A program made the position numbers and the translations under genes. This document shows, in pieces, positions 43,117-56,645 of a DNA stretch of 64,000 bases (its first letter is position 1; each line of letters starts with the position of its first letter). The notes below the pieces were generated by a model, which worked only from the letters and a program-made list of their open reading frames with translations, had not been told where the DNA came from and did no database searches. The stretch comes from Insolitispirillum peregrinum (lineage in GTDB: Bacteria; Pseudomonadota; Alphaproteobacteria; Rhodospirillales; Rhodospirillaceae), in the NCBI RefSeq assembly GCF_900156605.1, contig NZ_FTOA01000002.1, positions 558,001 through 622,000 of the forward strand, in the 5' to 3' direction.

Positions 43117-44076
43117 TCATTCCTTGTGATCGCGCGGGTGTGACGCCGTGTGGACGGCGATCAGCTTGGCGCTGTCAACCTGTGTATAGCGCTGGGTGGT
43201 GCTGAGGGACGAATGCCCCAGCAACTCCTGAATGGTGCGCAAATCGCCGCCCTTGGCCAGCAGGTGGGTGGCAAAGCTGTGGCGCAGGGCGTGCGGGGTG
43301 GCCGTTTCCCCCAGGCCCAGCAGAACCCGCAAGCGCCGCATTTGCCGCTGTACCACGCCGGGGTTCAGGCGTTTGCCACGGGCCCCGATGAACAGGGGGG
43401 ACTCGGGCAGAGGCGGAAACGGGCGCTGATCCAGATAGGCGGCAATGGCATCGCGCACCAGCGGCAACACCGGCAGCAGGCGTTGCTTGTTGCCCTTGCC
43501 GGTGATCACCATGGTGTCGCCCAGCGGTTGGTTGGCGACATTCAACTCCAGAGCCTCGCCCAGACGCAGACCACAGCCGTACAGCAGGGCGAACAGGGCG
43601 ACATCGCGGGCAGCCATCCATGGCTCGTCCTGAATTTCGGCGGCGGCGGACAGGGCTTCGACCGCTTCGTCTTCGGCCAGCGGACGCGGCACATGGCGGG
43701 GTGGGCGCGGGGTGCGAACGGTGGTGATCGCCGGATTGTGCAGAGTCCCCGCCCGGTCGGCCCATTTGAAAAAGCCGCGCAGGGTGCTCATCGCCCGGGC
43801 CAGCGAGGTGCGGGACAGGCCCTCCTGCGTGCGGACGGCCAGATAGGCGCGGAAGTCTGCGGCGTCCAGTTCGGCCATCCGGGCCAGCGTCGGGCGCTCT
43901 CCCAGATGGTCGGTCAGGAAACGCAGAAAGGCGGCCAGATCGCGGCTGTAGGCATCAAGGGTATGCTTTGAGGACCGCTTTTCAGCGGCCATCCATGCGC
44001 GCCAGTCGCCGATCAGCGCCTCGAGGTCCGGGGCGCAGGAAAACAGGATCAGCGGCAGAGGCATCGCCGCACACAC
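43117..44076 (-). CDS. xerC: Tyrosine recombinase XerC
   Basis: A 319-residue site-specific recombinase that resolves chromosome dimers with XerD. It has the N-terminal SAM-like core-binding domain (KRSSKHTLDAYSRDLAAFLRFL) and the catalytic R in YGCGLRLGEALEL, K in GKGNKQRLLP, HALRHSFATHLL, LLGHSSLSTTQRYTQ (nucleophile Tyr). Length and neighbours fit XerC rather than a phage integrase. The start at 44076 or the second ATG at 44064 overlaps the DUF484 stop; DUF484-xerC is a conserved pair. Confidence 0.93.
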   Translation of the reverse strand: MCAAMPLPLILFSCAPDLEALIGDWRAWMAAEKRSSKHTLDAYSRDLAAFLRFLTDHLGERPTLARMAELDAADFRAYLAVRTQEGLSRTSLARAMSTLRGFFKWADRAGTLHNPAITTVRTPRPPRHVPRPLAEDEAVEALSAAAEIQDEPWMAARDVALFALLYGCGLRLGEALELNVANQPLGDTMVITGKGNKQRLLPVLPLVRDAIAAYLDQRPFPPLPESPLFIGARGKRLNPGVVQRQMRRLRVLLGLGETATPHALRHSFATHLLAKGGDLRTIQELLGHSSLSTTQRYTQVDSAKLIAVHTASHPRDHKE

Positions 44077-44780
44077 TGCTCGACGACATCAGCGAAAAAT
44101 CCGAACAGCTCGACGCCCTGCTCGGGGTAGAAATTCTCGCTCGCACGGCTGCCGAGTACCAGCAATCCTTCCGGCAGGTCCTCGCCAAAGGACAGACGGG
44201 CAAGGGCATCGGAACAGATGCCAGCGGCGTTGGAGCCGTACAGCATCGGTTCGTTTTCGATCCATGGCCGCAGGGCAAACCGTTCGTCAGCCCCCAGACG
44301 CGAATCGATAAAGCTGCGCGGGACTTCCTGCACCACCACTGCGGCGTTCTTTGGCAGACCGGGCTCAAAGCTCAGCATCGCCATGTCGGTGCGCAGCAGG
44401 GTCGGAACCTCGTCGGTGATGATGCGGGCCAGATCGGTAAAGCTGTCAGCCCGCAACACCGCCAGCACTGCCTGATGGGTGCAGGATTGCAGCCACAGGT
44501 TGGCACGGGCGGTATCCATCATTTCTTCCAGCCCGACGCGCAGGACTTCGCTTTCCTGCCGCAGGTGTTTCAGGCTGTGGGCCTGAAAGTCGACCACGTT
44601 TCTGCCCAGCTCGCGCTCGGGCAGGGTGGCGGCAAGGGTATGATAGGTGATGTCCGGGTGGTCGGCCAGCAGGTCGGGCAGGGCATCGCGCAGCAGGTCG
44701 GGATGTTGACGCAGATAGCGTTCAACCTGTTCGCGATTGAGGGGGGCAGAGGGGGTGGAACGGGTATCGGACGATGCCAC
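44049..44780 (-). CDS. DUF484 family protein
   Basis: A 243-residue protein. The N-terminus reads REQVERYLRQHPDLLRDALPDLLADH, then HTLAATLPERELGRNVVDFQAHSLKHLRQESEVLRVGLEEMM, the DUF484 signature; the C-terminal GAF-like half ends GVELFGFFADVVEQCVRR. The function is unknown, but the gene is regularly found directly before xerC, as here with a 28-bp overlap. It follows transaldolase by 4 bases. Confidence 0.9.
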   Translation of the reverse strand: MASSDTRSTPSAPLNREQVERYLRQHPDLLRDALPDLLADHPDITYHTLAATLPERELGRNVVDFQAHSLKHLRQESEVLRVGLEEMMDTARANLWLQSCTHQAVLAVLRADSFTDLARIITDEVPTLLRTDMAMLSFEPGLPKNAAVVVQEVPRSFIDSRLGADERFALRPWIENEPMLYGSNAAGICSDALARLSFGEDLPEGLLVLGSRASENFYPEQGVELFGFFADVVEQCVRRCLCR

Positions 44781-44784
44781 GGGA

Positions 44785-45447
44785 TCAGGACTCCAGAATC
44801 GACTGACCGCTTTTGGCCCAGTCGGCCATGAAGCCTTCGAGGCCCTTGTCGGTCAGGGGGTGAGCATAAAGCTGGCGCAAAACCTTGGGCGGCAGAGTGG
44901 CGACATCGGCCCCCAGACGGGCGGCCTCGGTCACATGCAGCGGATGGCGGATCGAGGCCACCAGCACCTGCGTCTTCAGGTCGGTATAGTTGCGGTAAAT
45001 TTCTAGGATCTCGGCAATCAGGCCCATGCCATCCTGCGAGATGTCATCCAGTCGGCCGACGAACGGCGAAATGAAGGTCGCCCCGGCCTTGGCGGCCAGC
45101 AGGGCCTGTCCGGCCGAGAAGCACAGGGTGACGTTGACCATGCCGCCGTCGTCGCTGATCGCCTTGCAGGTCTTCAGCCCGTCGGGGGTCAGCGGCACCT
45201 TGATCGCCACGTTGGGGGCGATGGCGCGCAGGACGGCGGCTTCCTTCATCATGGTCGGGAAGTCGAGCGCGGTGACTTCGGCGCTGACCGGGCCGGGGAC
45301 GACGGCGCAAATATCGCGGATCAGGTCGGTAAACTTCCGCCCCGACTTTGCAGCCAGCGACGGGTTGGTGGTCACGCCATCAACCAGCCCGGTGGCCGCG
45401 AGGTCACGGATTTCGTCCAGATCAGCCGTATCGATAAAGAACTTCAT
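44785..45447 (-). CDS. Transaldolase, fructose-6-phosphate aldolase-like (short type)
   Basis: A 220-residue (beta/alpha)8 enzyme of the short transaldolase/FSA group: [55 protein letters not shown] (Schiff-base Lys), [32 protein letters not shown], and [21 protein letters not shown]. It moves a dihydroxyacetone unit between sugar phosphates in the pentose phosphate pathway. The ATG at 45447 gives the standard N-terminus; the long upstream frame is not coding. First gene of the transaldolase-DUF484-xerC operon, divergent from priA. Confidence 0.94.
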   Translation of the reverse strand: MKFFIDTADLDEIRDLAATGLVDGVTTNPSLAAKSGRKFTDLIRDICAVVPGPVSAEVTALDFPTMMKEAAVLRAIAPNVAIKVPLTPDGLKTCKAISDDGGMVNVTLCFSAGQALLAAKAGATFISPFVGRLDDISQDGMGLIAEILEIYRNYTDLKTQVLVASIRHPLHVTEAARLGADVATLPPKVLRQLYAHPLTDKGLEGFMADWAKSGQSILES

Positions 45448-45591
45448 GGCACTGCAAGACCTTTGCGAAAAAGGAGCGGGAAAACGCCGGGCCGACCGGC
45501 TTGGGGTAGCGGGGGGCAGGGGGAAACTGTAGCGTATCGCGCTGGCCCCGCCAACCGGTACGCAGCAGGGGCGGCATGGTGACGAAAAGGA

Positions 45592-47829
45592 ATGGTGTTG
45601 TCTGTGACGGTGGTCGAAACGGCAGAGCAGGTCTTTCGGGCCGATGAGGTGGTGGCGGTGCTGCTGCCGTTGCCGCTGGTCGGGGCCTATGACTACCGGG
45701 TGCCCGAGGGCGAACAGGTGGTGGCCGGGGATGTGGTGCGGGTGCCGCTGGGCAAACGGCAGGAAAACGGCGTGGTCTGGGGGCCGGGGCGCGGGGATGT
45801 GGCGGCTGGCCGCATCAAGGCGCTGCTGGGGCGGATCGCCGGGGCGCCGCGCCTGCCCGAGGTGTCGCGGCGGCTGGTGGACTGGGTGGCGTCCTATACC
45901 CTGTCGGCACCGGGCGCCGTGTTGCGGATGGTGATCCCGGTGGCCGAGGCGCTGGAGGCTCCGGCGCTGGCACACGGCTGGCTGCCCGCGATGGGGCTGG
46001 AGGAGGCCGCCGGTCTGCTGCGCCTGACCCCGGCCCGCCAGCGGGTGCTGGAGGTGACCAGTGCGGGCGTTCCCCTCAGCACCGCCGATCTGGCACAAGC
46101 CGCCGGGGTGGGTAGCAGCGTCATCAAGGGACTGGCCGAAGCCGGGGTGTTGCAGTCGGTATCATTGGCGGCACGCGATGACGAGCGGCAGGCCGATGGC
46201 GATCATCCCGGCCCGCAGTTATCGGATTTGCAGCAAGACGCCGCCAGGGTTCTGGTCGAGTCGCTGGGGGCGGGGTTTTCCACCACCCTGTTGCAGGGGG
46301 TGACCGGCTCGGGGAAAACCGAGGTCTATTTCGAAGCCATCGCCGCCGCCCTGCGGCAAGGATTGCAGGTGGTGGTGCTGGTGCCGGAAATCACCCTGAC
46401 CACCCAGTGGCTGCACCGCTTTGCCGGACGGTTTGGGGCACCTCCCAGCCAGTGGCATTCCGAACTCACCCCCGCCCGCCGCCGCCGGACCTGGCGGGCG
46501 GTGGCCGAGGGACGGGCAAAGGTGGTGGTCGGGGCCCGCTCGGCGTTGTTCCTGCCCTATGCCAATCTGGGGCTGATCATCGTTGATGAAGAACACGAGG
46601 GGGCGTTCAAGCAGGAAGAAGGCGTGATCTACCACGCCCGCGACATGGCGGTGGTGCGCGGGCAGCTGGGAGGGATTCCGACCATTCTGGCCTCGGCCAC
46701 GCCATCGCTGGAAACGGTGCTGAATGTCGAGGCCGGGCGATACCGCAAGGTTGACCTGCCCAGCCGCCACGGGGGGGCGGTGCTGCCGGAAATGTCGATT
46801 CTTGACCTGCGCAAAACGCCGCCCGAAGCCGGAGACTGGGGGCCGGGCTGGCTGGCGCCGGGGTTGGTGCAGGCCATTCGCGACACGCTGGCCGCCGGTC
46901 AGCAGGCGATGCTGTTCCTCAATCGGCGGGGGTATGCGCCGCTGACCCTCTGCCGGGCGTGCGGACATCGGTTGCAATGTCCGAACTGTACCGCCTGGCT
47001 GGTCGAACATCGGGCGCAGGGGCGGTTGGTCTGCCATCATTGTGGCCATCAGGCCCCGAGTCCCCGCGCCTGCCCGTCGTGCGGCGAGGAAGGGCAGTTG
47101 GCGGCCTGTGGTCCCGGAGTCGAGCGGGTGGCGGAAGAGGCGCGGGCGCGATTCCCCGAGGCGCGGGTGGCGCTGGTGGCGTCGGATACACTGGGCGGCC
47201 CGGCGGCGGTGGCCGAGCTGTTGCGACAGGTGACCGCCCATGAAATTGATCTGCTGATCGGAACGCAGGTGCTGGCCAAGGGGTTGCACTTTCCCTTGTT
47301 GACGCTGGTCGGGGTGGTCGATGCCGACCTGGGATTGTCTGGAGGTGACCTGCGTGCTGCCGAACGGACGTTCCAGTTGCTGTCGCAGGTGGCCGGGCGT
47401 GCCGGGCGTGGCGAGCAGCCCGGGCGGGTGCTGTTGCAAAGCTATCAGCCGGATCATCCGGTGTTGCAGGCGATGATCAGCAGCGATGCCGCCCTGTTCC
47501 TGCAGACCGAAGCCGAAGCCCGGCGACAGTTGGGAATGCCGCCCTTCGGGCGGATGGTGGCGGTGGTGGTCAGTGGTCCTGAGCCGGCGGCTGTCGAGTC
47601 GGTGGCAAACCGGCTGGCGGCGACGGCTCCGCGGGCGTCCGGGGTGGAAATCTGGGGTCCGGCGGCGGCTCCGCTGGCCGTATTGCGTGGCCGCCATCGC
47701 TGGCGGTTGCTGCTGAAGGCTCCGCGGACCGTCAAAGTGCAGACCCTGATGCGTCAATGGTTGTCGCAACAACAGTGTCCATCCTCTGTCCGTATCCAGG
47801 TCGATGTCGATCCCTACAGTTTCTTGTAA
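45592..47829 (+). CDS. priA: Primosomal replication protein N' (PriA helicase)
   Basis: A 745-residue superfamily 2 helicase that restarts collapsed replication forks. N-terminal 3'-DNA-binding domain from [21 protein letters not shown], Walker [39 protein letters not shown], the zinc modules [13 protein letters not shown] and CHHCG...CPSCG, then [28 protein letters not shown] and [24 protein letters not shown] directly abuts the ATG at 45592, so a slightly later GTG or TTG start (45595-45604) is possible. Confidence 0.96.
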   Translation: MVLSVTVVETAEQVFRADEVVAVLLPLPLVGAYDYRVPEGEQVVAGDVVRVPLGKRQENGVVWGPGRGDVAAGRIKALLGRIAGAPRLPEVSRRLVDWVASYTLSAPGAVLRMVIPVAEALEAPALAHGWLPAMGLEEAAGLLRLTPARQRVLEVTSAGVPLSTADLAQAAGVGSSVIKGLAEAGVLQSVSLAARDDERQADGDHPGPQLSDLQQDAARVLVESLGAGFSTTLLQGVTGSGKTEVYFEAIAAALRQGLQVVVLVPEITLTTQWLHRFAGRFGAPPSQWHSELTPARRRRTWRAVAEGRAKVVVGARSALFLPYANLGLIIVDEEHEGAFKQEEGVIYHARDMAVVRGQLGGIPTILASATPSLETVLNVEAGRYRKVDLPSRHGGAVLPEMSILDLRKTPPEAGDWGPGWLAPGLVQAIRDTLAAGQQAMLFLNRRGYAPLTLCRACGHRLQCPNCTAWLVEHRAQGRLVCHHCGHQAPSPRACPSCGEEGQLAACGPGVERVAEEARARFPEARVALVASDTLGGPAAVAELLRQVTAHEIDLLIGTQVLAKGLHFPLLTLVGVVDADLGLSGGDLRAAERTFQLLSQVAGRAGRGEQPGRVLLQSYQPDHPVLQAMISSDAALFLQTEAEARRQLGMPPFGRMVAVVVSGPEPAAVESVANRLAATAPRASGVEIWGPAAAPLAVLRGRHRWRLLLKAPRTVKVQTLMRQWLSQQQCPSSVRIQVDVDPYSFL

Positions 47830-48212
47830 GGAGGAAGTCTTATATTTGATAAGGTTACCGGGACTTCCCTTGCGAAGAATTCGCAAGGATGCGGGGCAGG
47901 TGGGTTTCCTGCCCGACGGGGTAGGGTGGCCGGGTGGGGGAACGGCAGTTCATTTGGCGTTGCACCAACGGCCTGCCGCGGCGCATCAAATTCAGGCTTT
48001 ACCGGCCTTCACGGCGGGTTGCTGAAACGAAAATCTGGTGATTTCCACAGGGGGATCGGGCCGCTATGGCTTGCAAGGACCATCCCATTATGTTAACTAC
48101 CTCACGCGCCGCAGGGGGAACTTGTCAACACGGCGCCAAAAATTAATGAAAAAACAGTTGGTTAGAGACTACTTCCGCCACTCGGCAACGAATTTTCTGG
48201 GGCCAGCAGAAC
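47830..48212. promoter_or_regulatory. Upstream region of the atp operon with two hairpins
   Basis: The 383-bp gap between priA and atpH holds CCTTGCGAAGAATTCGCAAGG (47868-47888), a stem of nine pairs, and GGGCAGG...CCTGCCC (47894-47915). Neither has a T run, so terminator function for priA is doubtful. The operon promoter must lie to the right; no gene was seen. Confidence 0.4.
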
Positions 48213-48772
48213 GTGTCATCCGAAACCGCAGGATCAAACGGCCTTGCCGACCGCTACGCTTCGGCGCTTTATGACCTCGCATACGAGCGCAATGCGCTCG
48301 ATCAGGTCGCAGCCGATCTCCGGTCGCTTAAGGCCATGCTGACGGAGAGCGCCGACTTCCGGCGCTTTATCTCGTCGCCCATCGTGTCCCGTGAGGACCA
48401 GCAGAAGGGCATCGATGCCATCGCGCAGGGTGCCGCTTTGTCTGACCTCGTCAGGAATTTTCTGGGGCTGATCGCGCAGAACCGCCGCCTGTTTGCGCTG
48501 GGAGGTATGGCTGACGCCTATCTTGCCCGCCTGGCGAGCGCGCGCGGCGAAGTGACCGCTACGGTCCACAGCGCCAAATACTTGTCGGATGCTCAGGTTG
48601 CGTCCCTTTCCGCCGCGCTCAAGCAAGCGGTGGGGAAAGATGTCGCGATGAACATCTTCATCGATCCGACCATCCTCGGCGGCCTGATCGTCAAGATCGG
48701 CTCGCGTATGGTCGATAATTCAGTCCGCACGAAGCTGCAGCGTCTTCAGCTCGCCATGAAAGGGGTTGGGTG

Positions 48773-48773
<1 letters not shown>
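48213..48773 (+). CDS. atpH: F1 ATP synthase delta subunit
   Basis: A 186-residue subunit linking the F1 head to the peripheral stalk. N-terminal helical domain [33 protein letters not shown], then [28 protein letters not shown], and C-terminal [29 protein letters not shown]-type ending. The start is a GTG at 48213. Its stop overlaps the atpA start (TGATG). First gene of atpHAGDC; the Fo genes are elsewhere, as usual in alphaproteobacteria. Confidence 0.95.
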
Positions 48774-50305
<1,532 letters not shown>

Positions 50306-50350
50306 GACGCGGACTGGCGACAACGGTAAACAGGGAAGGGCCTAATCTCC

Positions 50351-52724
<2,374 letters not shown>

Positions 52725-52806
52725 GCCGTACCGGGGTGAAGGCGTTGTGTCCTTGTGATGTGCGCCTTTGCCCCGTCGTCCTCTCGCAAGCGGAGACCGT
52801 TGTACC

Positions 52807-53208
52807 ATGGCGGAAACGCTCGAATTTGAACTGGTGTCGCCTTCCAAGCTGCTGATCTCCCAACCGGTGGAGATGGTGGTGGTGCCCGGTTCCGAAGGGA
52901 ACTTCGGTGCCCTTCCCCAGCACGCTCCGATGCTGTCCACCGTCCGTCCGGGTGTCATCGACATCTACCAGAAGGGCGCTGTGGTCAACCGGATCTTCGT
53001 GGCTGGCGGTTTTGCCGAAGTCACCGAAACCCGTTGCACGGTTCTGGCTGAAGAAGCCGTTCCGCTGGCTGACCTGTCCCGTGATGCGGTGCAGGCCCGT
53101 CTGACCGCGGCCCGCGAAGCTTTGCAGGAAGCTGACCAGCCGCTGGAAAAGGCTCAGGCCAAGAACCGGATTGCTGTCGCCGAAGCCATGCTGGCTGCCC
53201 TGTCGTAA
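52807..53208 (+). CDS. atpC: F1 ATP synthase epsilon subunit
   Basis: A 133-residue subunit of the central stalk. N-terminal beta domain LEFELVSPSKLLISQPVEMVVVPGSEGNFGALPQHAPMLSTVRPGVI, then VAGGFAEVTETRCTVLAEEAV, and a C-terminal helical hairpin. The ATG at 52807 begins the family-typical sequence; an extension to 52768 is not supported. Last gene of the operon, followed by a terminator. Confidence 0.95.
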   Translation: MAETLEFELVSPSKLLISQPVEMVVVPGSEGNFGALPQHAPMLSTVRPGVIDIYQKGAVVNRIFVAGGFAEVTETRCTVLAEEAVPLADLSRDAVQARLTAAREALQEADQPLEKAQAKNRIAVAEAMLAALS

Positions 53209-53289
53209 GACAGGCTGCCGCCATGTTCCAGGGATGATCGCTGCCGTGCCCCGAAGGCAGTTGTGGCTCCTGTTGTGCGATCCGATCAC

Positions 53290-53333
53290 AAAAAGCCAGC
53301 TTGCGATTGACATCGTAGGCTGGCTCTTTGTTT
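53290..53333 (+). terminator. Rho-independent terminator of the atp operon
   Basis: Stem AGCCAGC (53294-53300) / GCTGGCT (53319-53325), extended inward by TGCGAT / ATCGTA with one G-U pair, followed by CTTTGTTTT. It lies 85 bases after the atpC stop. Confidence 0.8.
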
Positions 53334-53348
53334 TGGGTTCGCTGTTGG

Positions 53349-53680
53349 CACAGTACACGACAAACAGAAAACAGGATCATGGAGCGCTGCTCCACACCTC
53401 GCTGGGGCCTTTAGAGCGTTGTGCGAAAAGTGGGAACCGGTTTTCGCAAAAACAATGCGACATGAAAAAACCTGCGTTGTGCGAAAAGTGGGAACCGGTT
53501 TTCGCAAAAACAATGCGACAGAACAAAATGTTAGACCAGCGTGCCTGCGTCTGATTTAACGCACGCTGGTCTAGGCCCCAGACCTCATTCCTTTGATCAT
53601 CAAAGAAAAAATGGGGGTTCGGGGCCTCAGGCCCCGAGAGGTTCGGGCGGCAGCCCGCTCTTTTTTTTCAAACTGTCGTG
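53349..53680. repeat. Hairpin-core repeat C, split by an inserted A-A-B unit
   Basis: TACACGACA (53352-53360) leads into GGAGCGCTGCTCC and CGCTGGGGCC, which then breaks off at 53411. The other half, GGCCCCAG and then the A-rich spacer, GGGGTTCGGGGCCTCAGGCC and CGGGCGGCAGCCCGC, resumes at 53574 and ends near TGTCGTGTCC. The GGGGCC/GGCCCC hairpin of the core is thus interrupted by 162 bases. Confidence 0.85.
53412..53573. repeat. A-A-B unit inserted in the core hairpin of repeat C
   Basis: Two A units (from 53412 and 53473, here reading GCGTTGTGCG) and then 53532-53573, a solo terminal-repeat pair: TAGACCAGCGTGCCTGCGTC and, after TGATTTAAC, GCACGCTGGTCTA. The inserted block begins with TAGAGC and ends with GGTCTA, so its ends are TAG...CTA. 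Confidence 0.88.
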
Positions 53681-53778
53681 TCCTGTGAAGGCTCACAACT
53701 CCAACCGTTCGAATGCTCTGGAAATTCTGATTTTTTGCCCTATATCGGGGCAATATTTTTCGCTGCCAAGAGGATGTG

Positions 53779-54603
53779 ATGGCCTGGACCCTGGATGATA
53801 TCGCCTGGGATCGTTTTGATCCGACCAAGGTAAACCCGCACATCCTGCAAGTGGTGAAAGCGGCGGCGCTGGTCGAACGCAATGCGGCGGATTACACGAC
53901 CTATCTGGGGAATGTGTTTCACGACGACGCACCGTTCAATGCCTATGCTGCCGATTGGCGTCGTGAAGAAGAGCAACACGGCGATGCTCTGGGCCGGTGG
54001 GCCGAGCTGGCGGACCCGTCATTCAACTATATGAATGCCTTTCGCTGCTTTACCGATGGCTACAAGATTGCCACTGATGCCGCCGAAAGCATCCGTGGAT
54101 CGCGGACCGGCGAGCTGATTGCCCGCTGCATCGTTGAAACCGGCACCAGCTCGTTCTATTCCGCCCTGCGCGATGCCTGTGACGAGCCGGTGCTGAAGGA
54201 TATCTGTAACCGCATTGCCGGTGACGAATTCCGCCACTACAAATTCTTTCTGACCGCCATGCGCGACTATCAGCAGCGTGAGAACGTGCCAGCGTGGAAG
54301 CGGTTCATGGTTGCGGTAGGCCGAATCAGGGAAAGCGAAGACGACGAACTGGCCTTTGCCTATCACGCGGCCAACGTCGGCACCCCCGAGGGCTATGACC
54401 GCGAGACGGCGGCGCTGAATTATGGCGCACGAGCGTTCAGCTTTTATCGGGCTCGTCATGTCGAACGGGCGGCTCACATGGTGCTGAAGGCCGCCGGGCT
54501 GAGTGCGCAGGGCTGGTTTGCCAACGTGATCAGCCGGATGCTGTGGCGGTTCATCCAGCGACGGGCGCACAAGATGTCGCAGGAGTTGCAACGGGCAGCG
54601 TAA
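53779..54603 (+). CDS. Ferritin-like diiron protein
   Basis: A 274-residue helical protein with a full pair of diiron motifs: E33 in LVERNAADY, E64-x-x-H67 in REEEQHGDAL, E120 in CIVETGTSSFYSAL and E150-x-x-H153 in AGDEFRHYKFF. This matches the ferritin-like superfamily (rubrerythrin or acyl-ACP desaturase-like helical bundle). Substrate and partners are unknown; a role in oxidation or desaturation is possible. The ATG at 53779 has AGAGGA upstream; a GTG three bases earlier is also open. It converges on nth. Confidence 0.78.
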   Translation: MAWTLDDIAWDRFDPTKVNPHILQVVKAAALVERNAADYTTYLGNVFHDDAPFNAYAADWRREEEQHGDALGRWAELADPSFNYMNAFRCFTDGYKIATDAAESIRGSRTGELIARCIVETGTSSFYSALRDACDEPVLKDICNRIAGDEFRHYKFFLTAMRDYQQRENVPAWKRFMVAVGRIRESEDDELAFAYHAANVGTPEGYDRETAALNYGARAFSFYRARHVERAAHMVLKAAGLSAQGWFANVISRMLWRFIQRRAHKMSQELQRAA

Positions 54604-54613
54604 AAAACAGGGG

Positions 54614-54655
54614 CGTGGAGCGCTGCTCCATGCCTCGCCGGGGCCTTGAGGCCCC
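54614..54655. repeat. Partial hairpin-core repeat C
   Basis: GGAGCGCTGCTCC then CGGGGCCTTGAGGCCCC, ending directly before the nth stop codon (54656). It lacks terminal repeats and the second half of the core. It fills the gap between two converging genes. Confidence 0.8.
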
Positions 54656-55297
54656 TCAGGCCGTCTTCTCGGGATAATGGCACCATTCGCGCACCACGCA
54701 CAGGCCGCAGTCCGGCTTGCGGGCCTTGCAGACATAGCGTCCATGCAGGATCAGCCAGTGGTGGGCGTGCAGGGTGAATTCTTTCGGGGTGATTTTTTCC
54801 AGTCGGTCCTCAACGGCACGGACGGTTTTACCCATCGCCAACCCGGTGCGGTTGCCGATGCGAAAGATGTGGGTGTCAACCGCAATGGTCGGATGCCCAA
54901 AGGCGATGTTCAGCACCACGTTGGCCGTCTTGCGCCCGACTCCGGGCAGGGTCTCCAGCGCCTCACGATTCTCTGGCACTTCGCCGCCGTACTGTTCGAT
55001 CAGTTGCCGCGACAGGGCGATGACGTTTTTGGCCTTGGTGTTGAACAGGCCGATGGTCTTGATGTACTCGCGCACCACCTCTTCGCCCAGATCAACCATC
55101 GCCTGCGGGGTGTCGGCAATGGCAAACAGCGGGCCGGTGGCCTTGTTGACCCCCTTGTCGGTGGCCTGCGCTGATAAAACCACCGCGACCAGCAGTGTAT
55201 AGGGGTTGACGTAATGCAACTCGCCTTTAGGCTCGGGCATGGCAGCCGCCAGGGCTCCGTAAAAGGCGGTGATTTCTTTCTTGGTCAGGGCTTTCAT
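54656..55297 (-). CDS. nth: Endonuclease III (DNA glycosylase/AP lyase)
   Basis: A 213-residue base-excision repair enzyme. VVLSAQATDKGVNKATGPLFA, the helix-hairpin-helix LPGVGRKTANVVLN with catalytic Lys, AVDTHIFRIGNRTGL with catalytic Asp, and the 4Fe-4S cluster C-x6-C-x2-C-x5-C in VCKARKPDCGLCVVREWC. The ATG at 55297 gives the usual MKALTKKEI start. Divergent from the adenylate cyclase gene, 29 bases away. Confidence 0.96.
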   Translation of the reverse strand: MKALTKKEITAFYGALAAAMPEPKGELHYVNPYTLLVAVVLSAQATDKGVNKATGPLFAIADTPQAMVDLGEEVVREYIKTIGLFNTKAKNVIALSRQLIEQYGGEVPENREALETLPGVGRKTANVVLNIAFGHPTIAVDTHIFRIGNRTGLAMGKTVRAVEDRLEKITPKEFTLHAHHWLILHGRYVCKARKPDCGLCVVREWCHYPEKTA

Positions 55298-55326
55298 CGG
55301 GCACCACAGCAAAACGGTAGAGGCAT

Positions 55327-56634
55327 ATGGATAGCAGTAATCGCCCGTCGGACGAAGTACAGGATGATCAGCCCTATCCACTACAACGGGCCTTTCGCCG
55401 CCATATCCTGCCCCTGCTGGCGGGGCTGATGGTGCTGTCGGCCCTGCTCAGTCTGTACCGTGGTGGCAAGCTGGCCGAAGACATTTACCTGAAGGTGGCG
55501 CAGGAACGGGCGCACCAGATTGCCCTCGCCGCCCAGCGGGTGGCACCCGATGCCTGGCAACAGTTGTTGTCGGTCAAACCGCAGGATGCCGTCCCGGAAA
55601 TTGCCATCGACTCGCCGCTGCGTCATGCGGTGCAGGTCTCGATGGCCGATCGCGGCATGGCGCGGATCAAGATATATGATCCGCAAGGACGCCTGCTGTT
55701 CAGCACCGCCGATCTGGTGGCGGGAGGTGTCGACAGGGCGCCAGAGTTGTGGCGGTTACTGGAAACACAGGAGCCGCAGATCGAGCTGCAAAGCGATCGT
55801 GGCGAAGACCTGTACGAGATTTATGTCTGGTTGCCGGACGAGGAAGGCAAACTGCAACTGGTCTTTGAGTTGTATGAACCGGCTGGTGACCTCAACAGCC
55901 TGCTGTTGCGCAATATCATCCCGCAGGTGGCGGCCCCGATGCTGCTGTTGGGGGGATTGGCCTTCCTGCTGGGGCGGATGGTGGCCCGCGCCCAACGGGA
56001 TATCAACCGCCACAGTGCCAACGTGCAGGGCTTGCGCCAGCGGCTGCAACGGCTGGTTTCGGGGCAGGCTTTGGGGGCGGCGCTAAGGGCAGATGGTGAC
56101 CAGTTGCAGTCGCGGGTTCTGGATGCCACGCTGCTCTATTCCGATATCCGGTCCTTTACCAGTTATGCCGAATCGAATCCGCCGGAACGGGTGGTGGCGT
56201 TGCTGAATCAGGTGATGGCGATTCAGGTAAAGGCGGTACGGGCGCACCATGGCGACGTGGACAAGATGATTGGCGATGCCCTGCTGGCGGTCTTTGAGGG
56301 GTCAGAGCGGGCGGCGCGGGCGGTGGCCTGTGCGATGCAGATTCAGGCCGACCTGAAGGCCATCCCGGACCTGCCCCGTCGGGTAGGGATTGGCCTGCAT
56401 GATGGCTATGTCATTGCCGGAACGATCGGCACCAGCGACAGACAGGACTTTACGGTGATCGGCGATGCGGTCAACGTTTCGGCCCGGTTGTGCAGCGAGG
56501 CGGCAGAGCAGCAAGTGGTAATTGATACCGCAACGCTGGCGCGCGCCGGTCATCCCGAAGGCTTTGGCGAGGTGGAGGGAATCCAGCTCAAGGGCCGCAC
56601 CGAGCCGTTGCGGATCCGGCGGATGACGGTGTGA
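55327..56634 (+). CDS. Membrane-bound class III adenylate cyclase
   Basis: A 435-residue protein. A TM helix near residues 27-45, an extracytoplasmic sensor-like domain of about 150 residues, a second TM near 196-218 (AAPMLLLGGLAFLLGRMV), then a class III cyclase domain. Catalytic features: metal Asp in LLYSDIRSFTSYAE and DKMIGDALLAVF, substrate Lys in VDKMIGD, and VIGDAVNVSARLC with the transition-state Asn and Arg. Product probably cAMP. No signal ligand can be read from sequence. A stand-alone cNMP-binding protein lies at 27.9 kb. Confidence 0.9.
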   Translation: MDSSNRPSDEVQDDQPYPLQRAFRRHILPLLAGLMVLSALLSLYRGGKLAEDIYLKVAQERAHQIALAAQRVAPDAWQQLLSVKPQDAVPEIAIDSPLRHAVQVSMADRGMARIKIYDPQGRLLFSTADLVAGGVDRAPELWRLLETQEPQIELQSDRGEDLYEIYVWLPDEEGKLQLVFELYEPAGDLNSLLLRNIIPQVAAPMLLLGGLAFLLGRMVARAQRDINRHSANVQGLRQRLQRLVSGQALGAALRADGDQLQSRVLDATLLYSDIRSFTSYAESNPPERVVALLNQVMAIQVKAVRAHHGDVDKMIGDALLAVFEGSERAARAVACAMQIQADLKAIPDLPRRVGIGLHDGYVIAGTIGTSDRQDFTVIGDAVNVSARLCSEAAEQQVVIDTATLARAGHPEGFGEVEGIQLKGRTEPLRIRRMTV

Positions 56635-56645
56635 GGGAAGGCTCC

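Noticed and set aside
43117-44076. Tyrosine recombinase as a sign of a prophage or integrative element
   Set aside because: It pairs with DUF484 and transaldolase, has XerC length, and no phage genes or att repeats are near. It is the housekeeping XerC.
47804-48025. Small open frame after priA with an AGGAGG upstream
   Set aside because: The only starts after the AGGAGG are non-ATG and the translation is Gly/Arg-rich without family likeness. It lies over two hairpins and is more likely leader DNA.
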